A stretch of DNA of 64,000 nucleotides, taken from the NCBI RefSeq assembly GCF_900108085.1, contig NZ_FNVR01000004.1, forward strand, positions 62,001 to 126,000. Reading direction: 5' to 3'. Below the pieces are notes generated by a model, which saw only the letters and a list, made by a program, of their open reading frames with translations, had not been told where the DNA came from and made no database searches. This DNA comes from Algoriphagus boritolerans DSM 17298 = JCM 18970. Lineage in GTDB: Bacteria; Bacteroidota; Bacteroidia; Cytophagales; Cyclobacteriaceae. The stretch's first letter is position 1. The number at the start of each line of letters is the position of its first letter. This document shows, piece by piece, positions 34,667-42,536 of this stretch. Made by a program: the position numbers and the translations under genes.

Positions 34667-34936
34667 CTAAATCCCATAATGCTTAGCAACCGCCGTCAGA
34701 ATCATATCTCTCATTGAAGCCTTGGTTTCCCTACCTATCTCATATTTTAACTTATCGAACATATCAGTTGGAATCCGGAGTGAGTAGATTTTCACATCTT
34801 CTGTGTCAAACTCTTTGCTTGATGATTTTTCTTTTTGTTGTATCTCAGATTCAGGGTTGATCAGCATTCCGAGACCTCTTTGTTTTGCGCCAAGGTTTTT
34901 GTTTCCCTTGCTAGGATCGTTCAGTTTCTTCGCCAT
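34667..34936 (-). CDS. Ribbon-helix-helix partition-associated protein
   Basis: An 89-residue basic protein. The N-terminal 50 residues are Lys-rich and probably disordered. The C-terminus KIYSLRIPTDMFDKLKYEIGRETKASMRDMILTAVAKHYGI has the beta-helix-helix pattern of RHH/CopG-type DNA-binding proteins. It is encoded 7 bp after the ParA gene, so it is most likely the centromere-binding partner of a ParA-RHH partition pair, as on many plasmids. Confidence 0.75.
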   Translation of the reverse strand: MAKKLNDPSKGNKNLGAKQRGLGMLINPESEIQQKEKSSSKEFDTEDVKIYSLRIPTDMFDKLKYEIGRETKASMRDMILTAVAKHYGI

Positions 34937-34943
34937 ATTTTTA

Positions 34944-35690
34944 TCAGTTTAACTTGCTTAAAATTTCATCGACCAGCAGTTCATAATCCTTAGCTCCGTT
35001 CGAGTCTGGTGCATAGTCAAATATGCTTTGTCCCTGCAGCTGTGCTTCGGCCAATGCTACGTTGATTCGGATTTTGGTGTCGAACACTTTATCCTGGAGA
35101 TCCTCGGTGAGTTTCTCCACAATGGTTTTGGTCAGGATTCGGTTTGGGTTGATTTGGGTAATAAACACTCCACCGATTTCCAATTTATCGTTTAGGTTGT
35201 CCCGGACTTCTTTCACTATGCCCAAAAGCCGGTCCACTCCTTTGTAAGCAAAGTACTCTCCTTGTAATGGTAGCAAAATGGTGTCACTCGCTACCATGGC
35301 ATTGACGGTCAATAACCCAACCGAAGGAGGGCAGTCAATGATGATGTAGTCGTATTCTGAGCGGATAGGCTTTAGGAGTTTATGGAGGATTTGCTCTCTT
35401 CCAATTTTGGATACAATCTCCATTTCAGCTCCCAACAGATCGATGGAGGAGGGAACCAAGTCCAGGTTTTCGGAGACATTAAGGATCGGTAACTTTTTAT
35501 TCTCCCGAATGGAATCATAAACAGATAATTCAGGATCACCTTTTCCCAGTCCCTCAGTCAGGTTTGCTTGGGAATCGATATCCAACAACAAAACTTTGAA
35601 ACCTTTTTTGGCAAGCCCAGCACCGATGTTTATGGAGGAGGTGGTTTTACCAGTTCCTCCCTTGTGATTCATGATGGAGATTGTTTTCAT
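34944..35690 (-). CDS. ParA-family partition ATPase
   Basis: A 248-residue ParA/MinD-type ATPase with the deviant Walker A KGGTGKTTSSIN (about residues 10-21), Walker A' LLLDIDSQANLTEGLG (about 34-49) and Walker B YIIIDCPPSVGLL (about 113-125). Such ATPases move DNA or complexes along the nucleoid. Here it would stabilise a circular or replicating form of the ICE. It is paired with the RHH gene downstream. A 19-bp AT-rich motif shared with the primase region is found upstream of its start codon (35739-35757). Confidence 0.93.
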   Translation of the reverse strand: MKTISIMNHKGGTGKTTSSINIGAGLAKKGFKVLLLDIDSQANLTEGLGKGDPELSVYDSIRENKKLPILNVSENLDLVPSSIDLLGAEMEIVSKIGREQILHKLLKPIRSEYDYIIIDCPPSVGLLTVNAMVASDTILLPLQGEYFAYKGVDRLLGIVKEVRDNLNDKLEIGGVFITQINPNRILTKTIVEKLTEDLQDKVFDTKIRINVALAEAQLQGQSIFDYAPDSNGAKDYELLVDEILSKLN

Positions 35691-35738
35691 GGCTCTTTGG
35701 TTTTAACTAAAGATATGAAAACATTTTTCCATAAAAAA

Positions 35739-35757
35739 GTATTTATATAAATATGTA
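35739..35757. promoter_or_regulatory. 19-bp motif shared with 12639-12657 (possible repressor, parS or origin site)
   Basis: GTATTTATATAAATATGTA contains the perfect 14-bp dyad TATTTATATAAATA. It differs by one base from the segment 12639-12657 upstream of the primase gene. It lies between the XRE gene stop and the ParA start, so it could be the operator of the parA operon. Confidence 0.5.
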
Positions 35758-35758
35758 T

Positions 35759-36166
35759 TTACTTTTGATTAATTCTGGTTTCCAAGTTCTCGATGATCAG
35801 GTTCTTTGATCGCACCAATTCACTGTATGAGTTATTCTCAGCAGCTAGGCGTTTCACTTCATTTTGAAGTCTTTCGATTTCTGCTTGGAGCCGGTCAAAA
35901 AAGTTTTGCTCGCTCCCTAGTTTGTCCGAGTCCATTTCACTATCCTCGATGGTGGTAATAAACATTTCTCCCTCACCCGTAGCTAACCAACTTAGGTTGA
36001 TGTTATGTTCTCGCTTTAGGAGGATCTTAATCTTTCCAGAAACGTTGTTCTTGCCTCGTTCTATGTCTGAATATCCTGCCTGAGTCAAGCCCAAAGAAGC
36101 CCCGAAATCTGCTTGGGTTTCTTTTAAGAATTTCCGGATGATTTTTAGGCGTTGATTTTCAGTCAT
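35759..36166 (-). CDS. XRE-type helix-turn-helix repressor with C-terminal coiled coil
   Basis: A 135-residue protein with an HTH_3 domain at residues 3-60 (RLKIIRKFLKETQADFGASLGLTQAGYSDIERGKNNVSG) of the Bacteroidota type that continues LKREHNINLSWLATGEGEMF. Residues about 88-133 form a leucine-rich coiled coil (FFDRLQAEIERLQNEVKRLAAENNSYSELV), probably for dimerisation. Near the partition genes and opposite the conjugation operon, it is the best candidate for the element's master repressor. It is the first minus-strand gene of the divergent control region. Confidence 0.85.
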   Translation of the reverse strand: MTENQRLKIIRKFLKETQADFGASLGLTQAGYSDIERGKNNVSGKIKILLKREHNINLSWLATGEGEMFITTIEDSEMDSDKLGSEQNFFDRLQAEIERLQNEVKRLAAENNSYSELVRSKNLIIENLETRINQK

Positions 36167-36855
36167 TTATGAGTGATTCTTATTTTTAAACGATAAATTT
36201 TTTTAATAATATAGCAAAACCATATATTTTTAAAAATAGATATATTCAAAAGGAATTATCCGTTGGTCTTTTCGGATTGTTCGATTGGGATGATCTTCCA
36301 GACCTTTTCATTAGTTGATATCTTAAGTTCAGAGCCTAAATCAAGAAAGTGTTATCTGTGAAATTGAATATAGTCCTTTTTCTGTTTTGCAGATCATAAC
36401 TTGATCCTCTAAGGCAAATATATACATACAAATGTATTTTGTGAGGCAATTATTGGTTTTCTGAATATATACATATCTGTATATCTATATATAGATATGT
36501 ACAGATATAGGAATATTTCGATGTCTTTTTTCAAGTGATAAAAGCATCATTCTGGTTTTGAAAAATGGGCTTGATTTAATCTCAGGCCATGAATTTTAGC
36601 ACCTTTTTTTCCTCGCGGGAAAGTGGTGGGTTTGAGGAATGTTGAAGAAATATCTTTGCTTTTTTCAGCATGTAAAATTGAAAGAGCGTGTTGAGGAACC
36701 TTTTGCGTGTTCCTTGCAAGTTGTGTATTTGTGACACAAATTCTGCCGAATTTTTTTCACAAACACGCACTTGCCATTCCGATGTTTCTTTGCTGAATCA
36801 TTCAAAATGGAGGGATTTAACCTCGCAACTCGGTAAAATTTAAATTGACTGAACC
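36167..36855. other. Long AT-rich control region between the XRE gene and the GNAT gene
   Basis: About 690 bp without a convincing gene. It contains an imperfect dyad around 36221-36242 (ATATATTTTTAAAAATAGATATAT) and TACAT-N4-ATGTA near 36423-36436. It also contains a long palindrome at 36473-36508. A 62-codon minus-strand frame at 36582-36770 has no recognisable content. The divergent layout suggests promoters for both sides and binding sites for the repressor. Confidence 0.5.
36473..36508. repeat. 36-bp imperfect palindrome
   Basis: ATATCTGTA-TATCTATATATAGATA-TGTACAGATAT forms arms of about 17 bp that differ only by a 2-nt bulge. It lies in the control region between the repressor and mobilisation genes, and could be an operator, a partition site or a cruciform structure. 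Confidence 0.65.
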
Positions 36856-37425
36856 ATGAGAAAATTCATTGAACAGGATCGAGAAAAAGTCATTACTATT
36901 TTAGTGAATTCTTTTGAAGGCAATAAATCGGTTGATTTTGTGGTTGGTAATTCGGCCACTTCCAGGAGAATTTTGATGGAGTACAGTTTGGCAAACTGTC
37001 TGGAAAACGGAGAGGTGTATATCTCCGAAAGTGGAAAATCATGCGTCTTGATCAAGTATTCTAACCGAAAGCGAAAGTCTTTTAATCTATGGATTTGGGA
37101 CTTAAAACTGGCTCTCCAGGGAATTGGAATTTCAAAAATTTCGAAGGTGCTCAAAAGGGAATCAAGCATCGAAAGGGTCCAACCAAATGAGCCATTTCTT
37201 TACGTTTGGTTTATCGGTGTAGAGCCAGAGAACCAAGGTAAAGGAGAAGGATCTATGCTTCTCAAATCTGTACTCGAGTTGGCGAAGAAAAAGAACCTAC
37301 CTGTCTGCCTGGAAACTTCCACCGAGCGAAATTTCAGATGGTATGAGAATTTCGGATTCTCAGTTTATGCATCTTCCGATGAATTTGGTTTTCCATTTTA
37401 CTTCTACAAAAAGGATTTGCTATGA
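36856..37425 (+). CDS. GNAT-family N-acetyltransferase
   Basis: A 189-residue acetyltransferase. The acetyl-CoA motif A is VWFIGVEPENQGKGEGSMLLKSVLELA (about 117-143, with QGKGxG), followed by the motif B text LETSTERNFRWYENFGFSVYAS. The N-terminus MRKFIEQDREKVITILVNSFEGNKSVDFVVG fits the same family. The substrate cannot be read. Its stop overlaps the start of the LuxR-type gene (ATGA), so both are translated together. Their functional link is unknown. Confidence 0.9.
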   Translation: MRKFIEQDREKVITILVNSFEGNKSVDFVVGNSATSRRILMEYSLANCLENGEVYISESGKSCVLIKYSNRKRKSFNLWIWDLKLALQGIGISKISKVLKRESSIERVQPNEPFLYVWFIGVEPENQGKGEGSMLLKSVLELAKKKNLPVCLETSTERNFRWYENFGFSVYASSDEFGFPFYFYKKDLL

Positions 37426-38342
37426 CAGTGTTTGGAACTGACATGCATCTGGCGACATTTATTTTTGTCGTGTGCGAGGTGCTATTTTTTGTTTCTCAGT
37501 TGGTTTTATATCTCCAAAATCCTGCTGAAAAGAATCGACAATACTATTTGATCCTTTTGGGATTGTTGATCATCTACAATATTGCAGGTGGCTTGTTCCC
37601 AGATCCAGAGCTCCCTATTTCATTGAATCTTCAGATCAACTTGGCTTATGGAACCGGGTTTGTAATGGGAGCATATTTTCCATACTATTTTTATCGGGTT
37701 TTCGAACTGGATGATTTGAGGTGGAATGCGCGAATTGGGGTCTGGATATTCTTAATAGCTCCATTCCTGCTTTTCTTTTGTATTGGGCTTCCATTACTGG
37801 GTGATCTTCCCGCAACCATTTGGTATGGATTGGCGATCCCTTTGGTTTATGCGATTTATCTGATCGTGATCATTTTTCTGAGTATTAGAAAGAAATTTGA
37901 GGGGTCTCAAAATTCACTGGAAGCAATTTTGACTTATTCTGCGGCGGTGCCTTGGGTATTGCTGCCAGTTTTTAGCTATGTCGATGCTTCCCAATTTGTG
38001 GAAGTAATTTGCACAAATGGTGGCTTTATCATCATTACTTTTTTGTTTATCCGAAAGATGATCTTCGAAAACAGAAAGGTATTTGCAAAAATCAATGATA
38101 CCGACCAGAGGCCACCGATTGATCCCAGTACTTTTTTCGGCCAACGATGTGCTGAATTGGGCTTTACCAAGCGAGAGTGCGAAGTGGTTGAGAAAGTAGC
38201 CCAAGGACTTACTAGCAAAGAAATCGCAGAAGTACTTTTTATTTCAGAAAGAACAGTCAACAAACACCTTCAGACGATTTTTAAAAAGGCGGACAGCAAA
38301 AACCGAGTTGAGCTGATCAACGCCCTAAACTCCTATTCATAA
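37422..38342 (+). CDS. Membrane-anchored LuxR-type transcriptional regulator
   Basis: A 306-residue protein. Residues about 8-225 contain six or seven predicted transmembrane helices (for example LATFIFVVCEVLFFVSQLVLYL, YYLILLGLLIIYNIAGGLF, IGVWIFLIAPFLLFFCIGLPLL, FIIITFLFIRKM). After a linker, residues about 245-305 form a LuxR/GerE domain: LGFTKRECEVVEKVAQGLTSKEIAEVLFISERTVNKHLQTIFKKADSKNRVELI. It would sense a membrane or external signal and bind DNA from the membrane. It is coupled to the GNAT gene and lies just before the putative oriT and the relaxase genes. Confidence 0.9.
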   Translation: MTVFGTDMHLATFIFVVCEVLFFVSQLVLYLQNPAEKNRQYYLILLGLLIIYNIAGGLFPDPELPISLNLQINLAYGTGFVMGAYFPYYFYRVFELDDLRWNARIGVWIFLIAPFLLFFCIGLPLLGDLPATIWYGLAIPLVYAIYLIVIIFLSIRKKFEGSQNSLEAILTYSAAVPWVLLPVFSYVDASQFVEVICTNGGFIIITFLFIRKMIFENRKVFAKINDTDQRPPIDPSTFFGQRCAELGFTKRECEVVEKVAQGLTSKEIAEVLFISERTVNKHLQTIFKKADSKNRVELINALNSYS

Positions 38343-38374
38343 AACAGATTTTAAGGGACGAACCCATTGATTAA

Positions 38375-38414
38375 GCATATCTGCGTATAGGCGATTTTCT
38401 ATACGCAGATATGC
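38375..38414. other. Perfect 16-bp inverted repeat upstream of mobA: oriT candidate
   Basis: GCATATCTGCGTATAG (38375-38390) pairs perfectly with CTATACGCAGATATGC (38399-38414) around the 8-nt loop GCGATTTT. It lies 81 bp before the MobA start. No T tract follows, so it does not look like a terminator. A hairpin next to relaxosome genes is the common form of an origin of transfer. The short word TACGCAG occurs again at 38429-38435. Confidence 0.65.
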
Positions 38415-38494
38415 CTATTTATCGCATTTACGCAGTTCTAGGTATTTTTTTTCGCCTAGAGAATCCAATTCTTTACCCCCATCAACATGTAGCC

Positions 38495-38860
38495 ATGAAG
38501 GAGAAAAGAGAAAATCTCTCTTGGGTATCTGTCAGGTTAAAGCCGGATGTTTTTACCCGATTGAAGGAGGAAAGTAGGTCCCTTGGTGTGTCTTTGAGTC
38601 ACTTGATCAGAATGAAGCTTAGCTCTGAAACGATCAAGATCATTGACACCAAGGGAATCCTAAATGCAATTGATAAGGTGGTTGCCGAACAGGCTAGGGT
38701 TAACAATAATATCAACCAGTTGGCCAAGCATGCCAATACGTATCGAGACAAAATTTCCCCGGAGATTTTTCTGAATCACACCAAACAGATGGCCAAGCAT
38801 CTTGAGCATAGGGACTTCATGAACAAGTTTTTGAAACAGATTTATCAGGCAATCAAATGA
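38495..38860 (+). CDS. MobA/MobC-like relaxosome accessory protein
   Basis: I take ATG 38495 (121 residues); an upstream in-frame ATG at 38411 would begin inside the hairpin. The protein has an RHH-like N-terminus (WVSVRLKPDVFTRLKEESRSLGVSLSHLIRMKL) and the MobC-type motif ARVNNNINQLAKHANTY (about residues 70-86). It likely binds oriT and helps the relaxase, whose gene overlaps its stop by 4 bp (ATGA). The pair is typical of Bacteroidota conjugative elements. Confidence 0.85.
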   Translation: MKEKRENLSWVSVRLKPDVFTRLKEESRSLGVSLSHLIRMKLSSETIKIIDTKGILNAIDKVVAEQARVNNNINQLAKHANTYRDKISPEIFLNHTKQMAKHLEHRDFMNKFLKQIYQAIK

Positions 38861-40185
38861 GAGTTAAAATCCTTTCCAGCGCAAGTTCATTTAATGGGGT
38901 GACCTACAACACGAACAAAACCCAAAATGAAAAGGGAGAGCTGACTAGGCTCCGGAATTTTGGGTATTTGCAGGACACCAAGGATGTGGGGCCGAATGAG
39001 GTGAAAAATTACCTGATAACTCATTCGAACAGAAATGCACTCGTCAAGGACAAGCAGTTTCATGCCATGATCAGCTGCAAGGGCAGGGAGTATTCCAAAG
39101 AAGAGCTGACAGAAATCGCCCATGAATGGATAGATAAAATGGGCTATGGGAATAACCCTTTCCTGATCGTTTTTCACAAGGATACGGCAAATAACCACGT
39201 TCATATTGTGTCATCGAGAATTGATCGGGATGGCAAAAAGATCAGTGATTCATTTGAGAAGCTAAGGGCACAAGAAGCAATCAATGAGATCATGAGACTC
39301 AATCCCAAGCATGAAGCAGTGAAAGCTGCGGATAGCTTGATGGAGTTTCGCTTCAGTACCAAAGCCCAAGGATTCTTAATCCTCGAAAACTTGGGATTCA
39401 AGGTGAGGGAAAAAGGTGAGCAGATAGAATTGATCAAATATGGTTCAGTTCAAGGTCAGATTCCTGTTTCAGAATTCAACCAAAAGATCCAATCCTATCA
39501 ATTGGATAAGGATCGAGCAAAACAGCTGAAAGCGATTTTGGATAGATATTCCAAGGTCTACCAAACTAAGCTCACTTGTCTATTTGAACCTAAACCCGGC
39601 GGTAAAAAAGGAAACCAAACCGGGTATCGATCGGATCTAGGTGATTTTATACGGGATAAATTTGGGGTTCAGCTCGTATTCCATGGCAAAGATGGAAAAA
39701 GGCCTTATGGTTATTCCCTGATTGACCATGCCAATAAGATCATTTTTAAAGGCATTGAAGTATTCCCAATCCAGCGATTTTTTGAACAGGAAGGTGAACG
39801 TAAATCCTATCAATCCCAGAAACCGAACAAGGATAAGCCGATCGATTTGATCGAGGCAAAAGTAAGGCTCCAATCTGCTCTCAATGATTTCTCGACAGTT
39901 CGGCAAGGCTTGGAACACCACGCTTTGAAGTTGGAGAATAGAGATGGGAATTCTTACCTGAAAACAGCCCAAGGAGATATCGCTGCCAGTGACATTCTTT
40001 CTGCCGAGCAGCAGCTGGCATTAAGTCAATACTTCCAAGATAGCGAAGCCCATAGAGCCATACAGAGTCAAGAGATTTTTGACCTGGTTCTTGTACTCCA
40101 AATCGCCAATGACATCGATGATGAAGCTGTGCACGGTAGGAAAAGAAGCAAAAAGCGCAAGGGAGACAATGAAATCACTAGATAA
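38857..40185 (+). CDS. Relaxase / mobilization nuclease (MobB, MOB-P type)
   Basis: A 442-residue relaxase that should nick oriT and lead the strand into the recipient. The N-terminal catalytic domain has FHAMISCKGREYSKEELTEIAHEWIDKMGYG (about 67-97) and the HUH metal motif HKDTANNHVHIVSSRID (about 107-123). The probable nucleophile Tyr is in the N-terminal part (Y17, in VTYNTNK, or Y37) and cannot be assigned with certainty. The C-terminal half (SYQSQKPNKDKPIDL onward) is a divergent helical region. It overlaps mobA by 4 bp and the next ParA gene by 17 bp. Confidence 0.92.
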   Translation: MRVKILSSASSFNGVTYNTNKTQNEKGELTRLRNFGYLQDTKDVGPNEVKNYLITHSNRNALVKDKQFHAMISCKGREYSKEELTEIAHEWIDKMGYGNNPFLIVFHKDTANNHVHIVSSRIDRDGKKISDSFEKLRAQEAINEIMRLNPKHEAVKAADSLMEFRFSTKAQGFLILENLGFKVREKGEQIELIKYGSVQGQIPVSEFNQKIQSYQLDKDRAKQLKAILDRYSKVYQTKLTCLFEPKPGGKKGNQTGYRSDLGDFIRDKFGVQLVFHGKDGKRPYGYSLIDHANKIIFKGIEVFPIQRFFEQEGERKSYQSQKPNKDKPIDLIEAKVRLQSALNDFSTVRQGLEHHALKLENRDGNSYLKTAQGDIAASDILSAEQQLALSQYFQDSEAHRAIQSQEIFDLVLVLQIANDIDDEAVHGRKRSKKRKGDNEITR

Positions 40186-40822
40186 AAAGATAGCCATGAT
40201 CATTCTATTCGCAAACCAAAAAGGTGGAGTGGGAAAAAGTACGCTCGCGGTGCTGTTTTCAAATTTTGCCGTCCAGAAAAGGAAAAGAAAGGTGAAAGTC
40301 TTTGATATGGACTTTCAACAGTCACTTTACAACAAGTATCTCAATTCGGACCTCTTAGAAAATGAGAAGTTGTATGAAGTTGAGCTATCGAATATTCCAG
40401 GATTCAAGTCTATCCAGAAAAGAGCTGCTCAAGATCCTAAAATTCTCACCGTGATTGATCTTGCTGGGAGAATGGATGACGACAACCTGGTGCCGGTACT
40501 CAAGGAGTCTGAATTGATCATCTGCCCTTTTTGCTACGATGAATACAGCGTCACCAGCACGTTTGAATTTTGCTACGTGGTCAAAAAGGTGAATCCTGAA
40601 AGCCGGATTATCCTAATCCCCAACAGAGTCAAAACATCAGTCAAATACGAAACCTTGGAGAGCGTCAATCAGGCACTTGGCCAGTTTGGTGAATTGACCT
40701 CCCCGGTATCGGATCGGATAGACTTCCAAAGACTCACTACCTCCTACACTCCGGAATCGCTTGTGCCTATCCTGGATCCCATTTTCAACAAATTATTTGA
40801 TGACCATATAGAAGCAGATTAG
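40169..40822 (+). CDS. TraA-like ParA-family ATPase
   Basis: A 217-residue (ATG 40169, preceded by GGGAGA) or 208-residue (ATG 40196) MinD/ParA ATPase. The deviant Walker A FANQKGGVGKSTLAVLFSN follows the start, with Walker A' VFDMDFQQSLYNKYL and Walker B TVIDLAGRMDDDNL (Leu-Ala replaces the usual Cys-Pro). It is the second ParA of the element and opens the transfer operon, the position of TraA in CTnDOT-like elements. It may position the transfer machinery or plasmid DNA. Confidence 0.88.
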   Translation: MKSLDKKIAMIILFANQKGGVGKSTLAVLFSNFAVQKRKRKVKVFDMDFQQSLYNKYLNSDLLENEKLYEVELSNIPGFKSIQKRAAQDPKILTVIDLAGRMDDDNLVPVLKESELIICPFCYDEYSVTSTFEFCYVVKKVNPESRIILIPNRVKTSVKYETLESVNQALGQFGELTSPVSDRIDFQRLTTSYTPESLVPILDPIFNKLFDDHIEAD

Positions 40823-40824
40823 CC

Positions 40825-41169
40825 ATGGCAAACGGGGACTACATAAGCAAACTTGTCCAAGGAGTAAGGTCAGAATTGGTATTGCCTGAACCTGAGGTAA
40901 AGCCTTTGGTAAAGTCTAAAAGTAATGAGACTGACAAGATCGGAAGCCAAGGAATCCATGAGCTGATAGAGGCCATCAAGAATTTTGAAGTAAACGGAGA
41001 TTCCAAAAGGCTGATTCGGATGGACGCTCGAACGGAGGAAGTACTGAAGCTAATCAGTCCCACTTTTGGAGTGGACGTGACCTCCTTCGTGAATTTCCTG
41101 TGCTGGGACTTTCTGGAAAATAATCCAGAACTGGTCAATGAAATCAAACAATCCATACAAAAACTATAG
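40825..41169 (+). CDS. TraB/DUF3408-like conjugation protein
   Basis: A 114-residue soluble protein encoded 2 bp after the TraA-like gene. The N-terminal half is low-complexity (ELVLPEPEVKPLVKSKSN). The C-terminal half (IRMDARTEEVLKLISPTFGVDVTSFVNFLCWDFLENNPEL) has the RHH-like pattern of DUF3408/TraB proteins of Bacteroidota ICEs, which probably bind DNA as ParB-like partners of TraA. Assignment is based mainly on position and this pattern. Confidence 0.6.
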   Translation: MANGDYISKLVQGVRSELVLPEPEVKPLVKSKSNETDKIGSQGIHELIEAIKNFEVNGDSKRLIRMDARTEEVLKLISPTFGVDVTSFVNFLCWDFLENNPELVNEIKQSIQKL

Positions 41170-41171
41170 CC

Positions 41172-41564
41172 ATGAGCTGGACAGACTTCTTTCTATACCT
41201 ATCCCTTTTCTATGTGGTGTACTATGCGGTAAATGTCGTCTTCGATGTTTTGCGCAAACCACAACTTTCAGAAGTGTCGGCAGGGAATGCCTACACATTC
41301 CAGACGGACCTCAATGAGTTTGATGAAAGTCCAACGGTGATTGAGGATAATGACCCGGTGCCTGATCCTGTGAAGCCCAAGACAGAATCTGCTTCCCAGA
41401 CGGAAGTATGGGTCAACAGCGAGGAGGATTCAGAAGATATCGAATTTGAAATCAATGATCCCAGCCCAGTCAAATCTACAGGAGGGGTGACTACGCTCAA
41501 TTCCCTCTTTGTACTCGCCAAGGAAGGCAGTATTGAAATGAAAAAGAAAGTCGTGTTCTCATGA
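41172..41564 (+). CDS. TraD-like membrane-anchored conjugation protein
   Basis: A 130-residue protein with one N-terminal transmembrane segment (FFLYLSLFYVVYYAVNVVFDVL, about 6-27) and a long acidic tail rich in Glu, Asp, Ser and Pro. No domain is recognised. It starts 2 bp after its neighbour and ends overlapping the first DUF4134 gene by 4 bp, the position of TraD in CTnDOT-like operons. A scaffolding role is possible. Confidence 0.6.
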   Translation: MSWTDFFLYLSLFYVVYYAVNVVFDVLRKPQLSEVSAGNAYTFQTDLNEFDESPTVIEDNDPVPDPVKPKTESASQTEVWVNSEEDSEDIEFEINDPSPVKSTGGVTTLNSLFVLAKEGSIEMKKKVVFS

Positions 41565-41890
41565 AGCTCCTTCATCGGCTATTCCTATGTGCTCTCCTTT
41601 CCCTCTTATTCTTTTTGTCGGGATCGGAGACTTATGGCCAATCCCCTCCGGGAGTTTCAAAATTTCAGGAGGTCGAGACCGATATGAAAAGTTTCTATGT
41701 CGCTATTTCCAGACTCTCATTTGTCGTGGGCGCAGTCTCAGGATTGCTTGGCGGTCTTCGGGTTTACAACAACTGGCAAATGGGAAGACATCAGATCGAT
41801 GTTCAGGTCATCAGTTGGTTCGGAGCCTGCCTATTCTTGGCCACTATTGGCTTTTTTCTCAGCGGACTGTATGCTGTCCCACTGATTTGA
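41561..41890 (+). CDS. DUF4134 (TraE-like) conjugation protein, copy 1
   Basis: A 109-residue small membrane protein. After an N-terminal signal-like helix (LFLCALLSLLFFLSGSETYGQ) come two hydrophobic helices (LSFVVGAVSGLLGGLRVYNNW and CLFLATIGFFLSGLYAVPL). This is the DUF4134/TraE layout, thought to correspond to VirB2/VirB3-type pilus or membrane components. It is a paralog of the next gene (see 41948). The ATGA overlap with TraD-like gene indicates coupling. Confidence 0.8.
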   Translation: MKLLHRLFLCALLSLLFFLSGSETYGQSPPGVSKFQEVETDMKSFYVAISRLSFVVGAVSGLLGGLRVYNNWQMGRHQIDVQVISWFGACLFLATIGFFLSGLYAVPLI

Positions 41891-41947
41891 CACCCCAAAA
41901 AAAGCAAAATCAACAGTCAATATTTTCTCACTTAAACTATAAACACC

Positions 41948-42253
41948 ATGTTCAACAGAACCAAAAAAATGATCTCAAGCGCATTGTTTGTGATGCTTGC
42001 AACTACAGCCGCCAGAGCCCAAGGTGTTCAGGGAATTGTCGCAGCAGAATCGTCTCTACTCGCCTATGTGGATCCCGTAGCCAGTCTCTGTCTTGTTATT
42101 GGGGCGGTAGTAGGGCTGATAGGAGGCGTAAGAGTTTACATCAAATGGAATTCCGGTGATCAAGACATCAATAAAGAATTGATGGGATGGGGCGGCTCCT
42201 GCCTGTTTTTGGTCTTGGTCAGTGTGATCATCAAAGCGTTTTTCGGTGTCTGA
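41948..42253 (+). CDS. DUF4134 (TraE-like) conjugation protein, copy 2
   Basis: A 101-residue protein with a signal peptide ending near ARAQ and two helices: SLCLVIGAVVGLIGGVRVYIKWNSGDQDINKELMGWGGSCLFLVLVSVIIKAFFGV. The core aligns with copy 1 (GAVxGLxGGxRVYxxW, then Gly-rich CLFL), so this is a tandem duplication of the family. By analogy with VirB2 it may be the pilin-like subunit. Its stop overlaps the DUF4133 start (TGATG). Confidence 0.85.
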   Translation: MFNRTKKMISSALFVMLATTAARAQGVQGIVAAESSLLAYVDPVASLCLVIGAVVGLIGGVRVYIKWNSGDQDINKELMGWGGSCLFLVLVSVIIKAFFGV

Positions 42254-42534
42254 TGGCTAAGCAATTTCCGATATATAAGGGGCTTCAGAAGCCTCTTATA
42301 TATCGGGGCTTTCAGGGAAAATACATCGGATGGGGAGTCGCTTCTTTAGTTATCGCGGTCGTCTCAGGAGGATTAATCGGAAGCTTAACCAGTATGGTTT
42401 TAGGTGGGGTGATTACCCTATCAGTCATGACTACCGGACTTTTCATCACCTCTCAGCAACAGAAAAAAGGCCTGCATAGCAAAACAAGGTATAAAGGGGT
42501 ATTTCAGATCGCTACATCCTTAAAATCAAAGTAA
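42253..42534 (+). CDS. DUF4133 (TraF-like) conjugation protein
   Basis: A 93-residue protein from ATG 42253: MAKQFPIYKGLQKPLIYRGFQGKYIGWGVASLVIAVVSGG, then a second hydrophobic helix and a basic C-terminus (GLHSKTRYKGVFQIATSLKSK). The IYKGLQKPLIYRGFQGKYI block is the hallmark of DUF4133/TraF, a VirB3-like inner-membrane protein. It is placed between DUF4134 and the VirB4-type ATPase, as in other Bacteroidota transfer operons. Confidence 0.9.
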   Translation: MAKQFPIYKGLQKPLIYRGFQGKYIGWGVASLVIAVVSGGLIGSLTSMVLGGVITLSVMTTGLFITSQQQKKGLHSKTRYKGVFQIATSLKSK

Positions 42535-42536
42535 TC

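Noticed and set aside
36582..36770. 62-codon minus-strand frame in the control region
   Set aside because: No ribosome binding site or family pattern, and low-complexity composition. It probably is chance.
38411..38494. In-frame extension of MobA from ATG 38411
   Set aside because: This start lies inside the hairpin, and the added residues (IYRIYAVLGIFFRLEN) do not look like family sequence; ATG 38495 gives the expected N-terminus.
40079..40168. Upstream extension of the TraA-like ParA into the relaxase gene
   Set aside because: The extra residues are a shadow of the relaxase C-terminus. The Walker A begins directly after ATG 40196, and ATG 40169 already has a good ribosome site.
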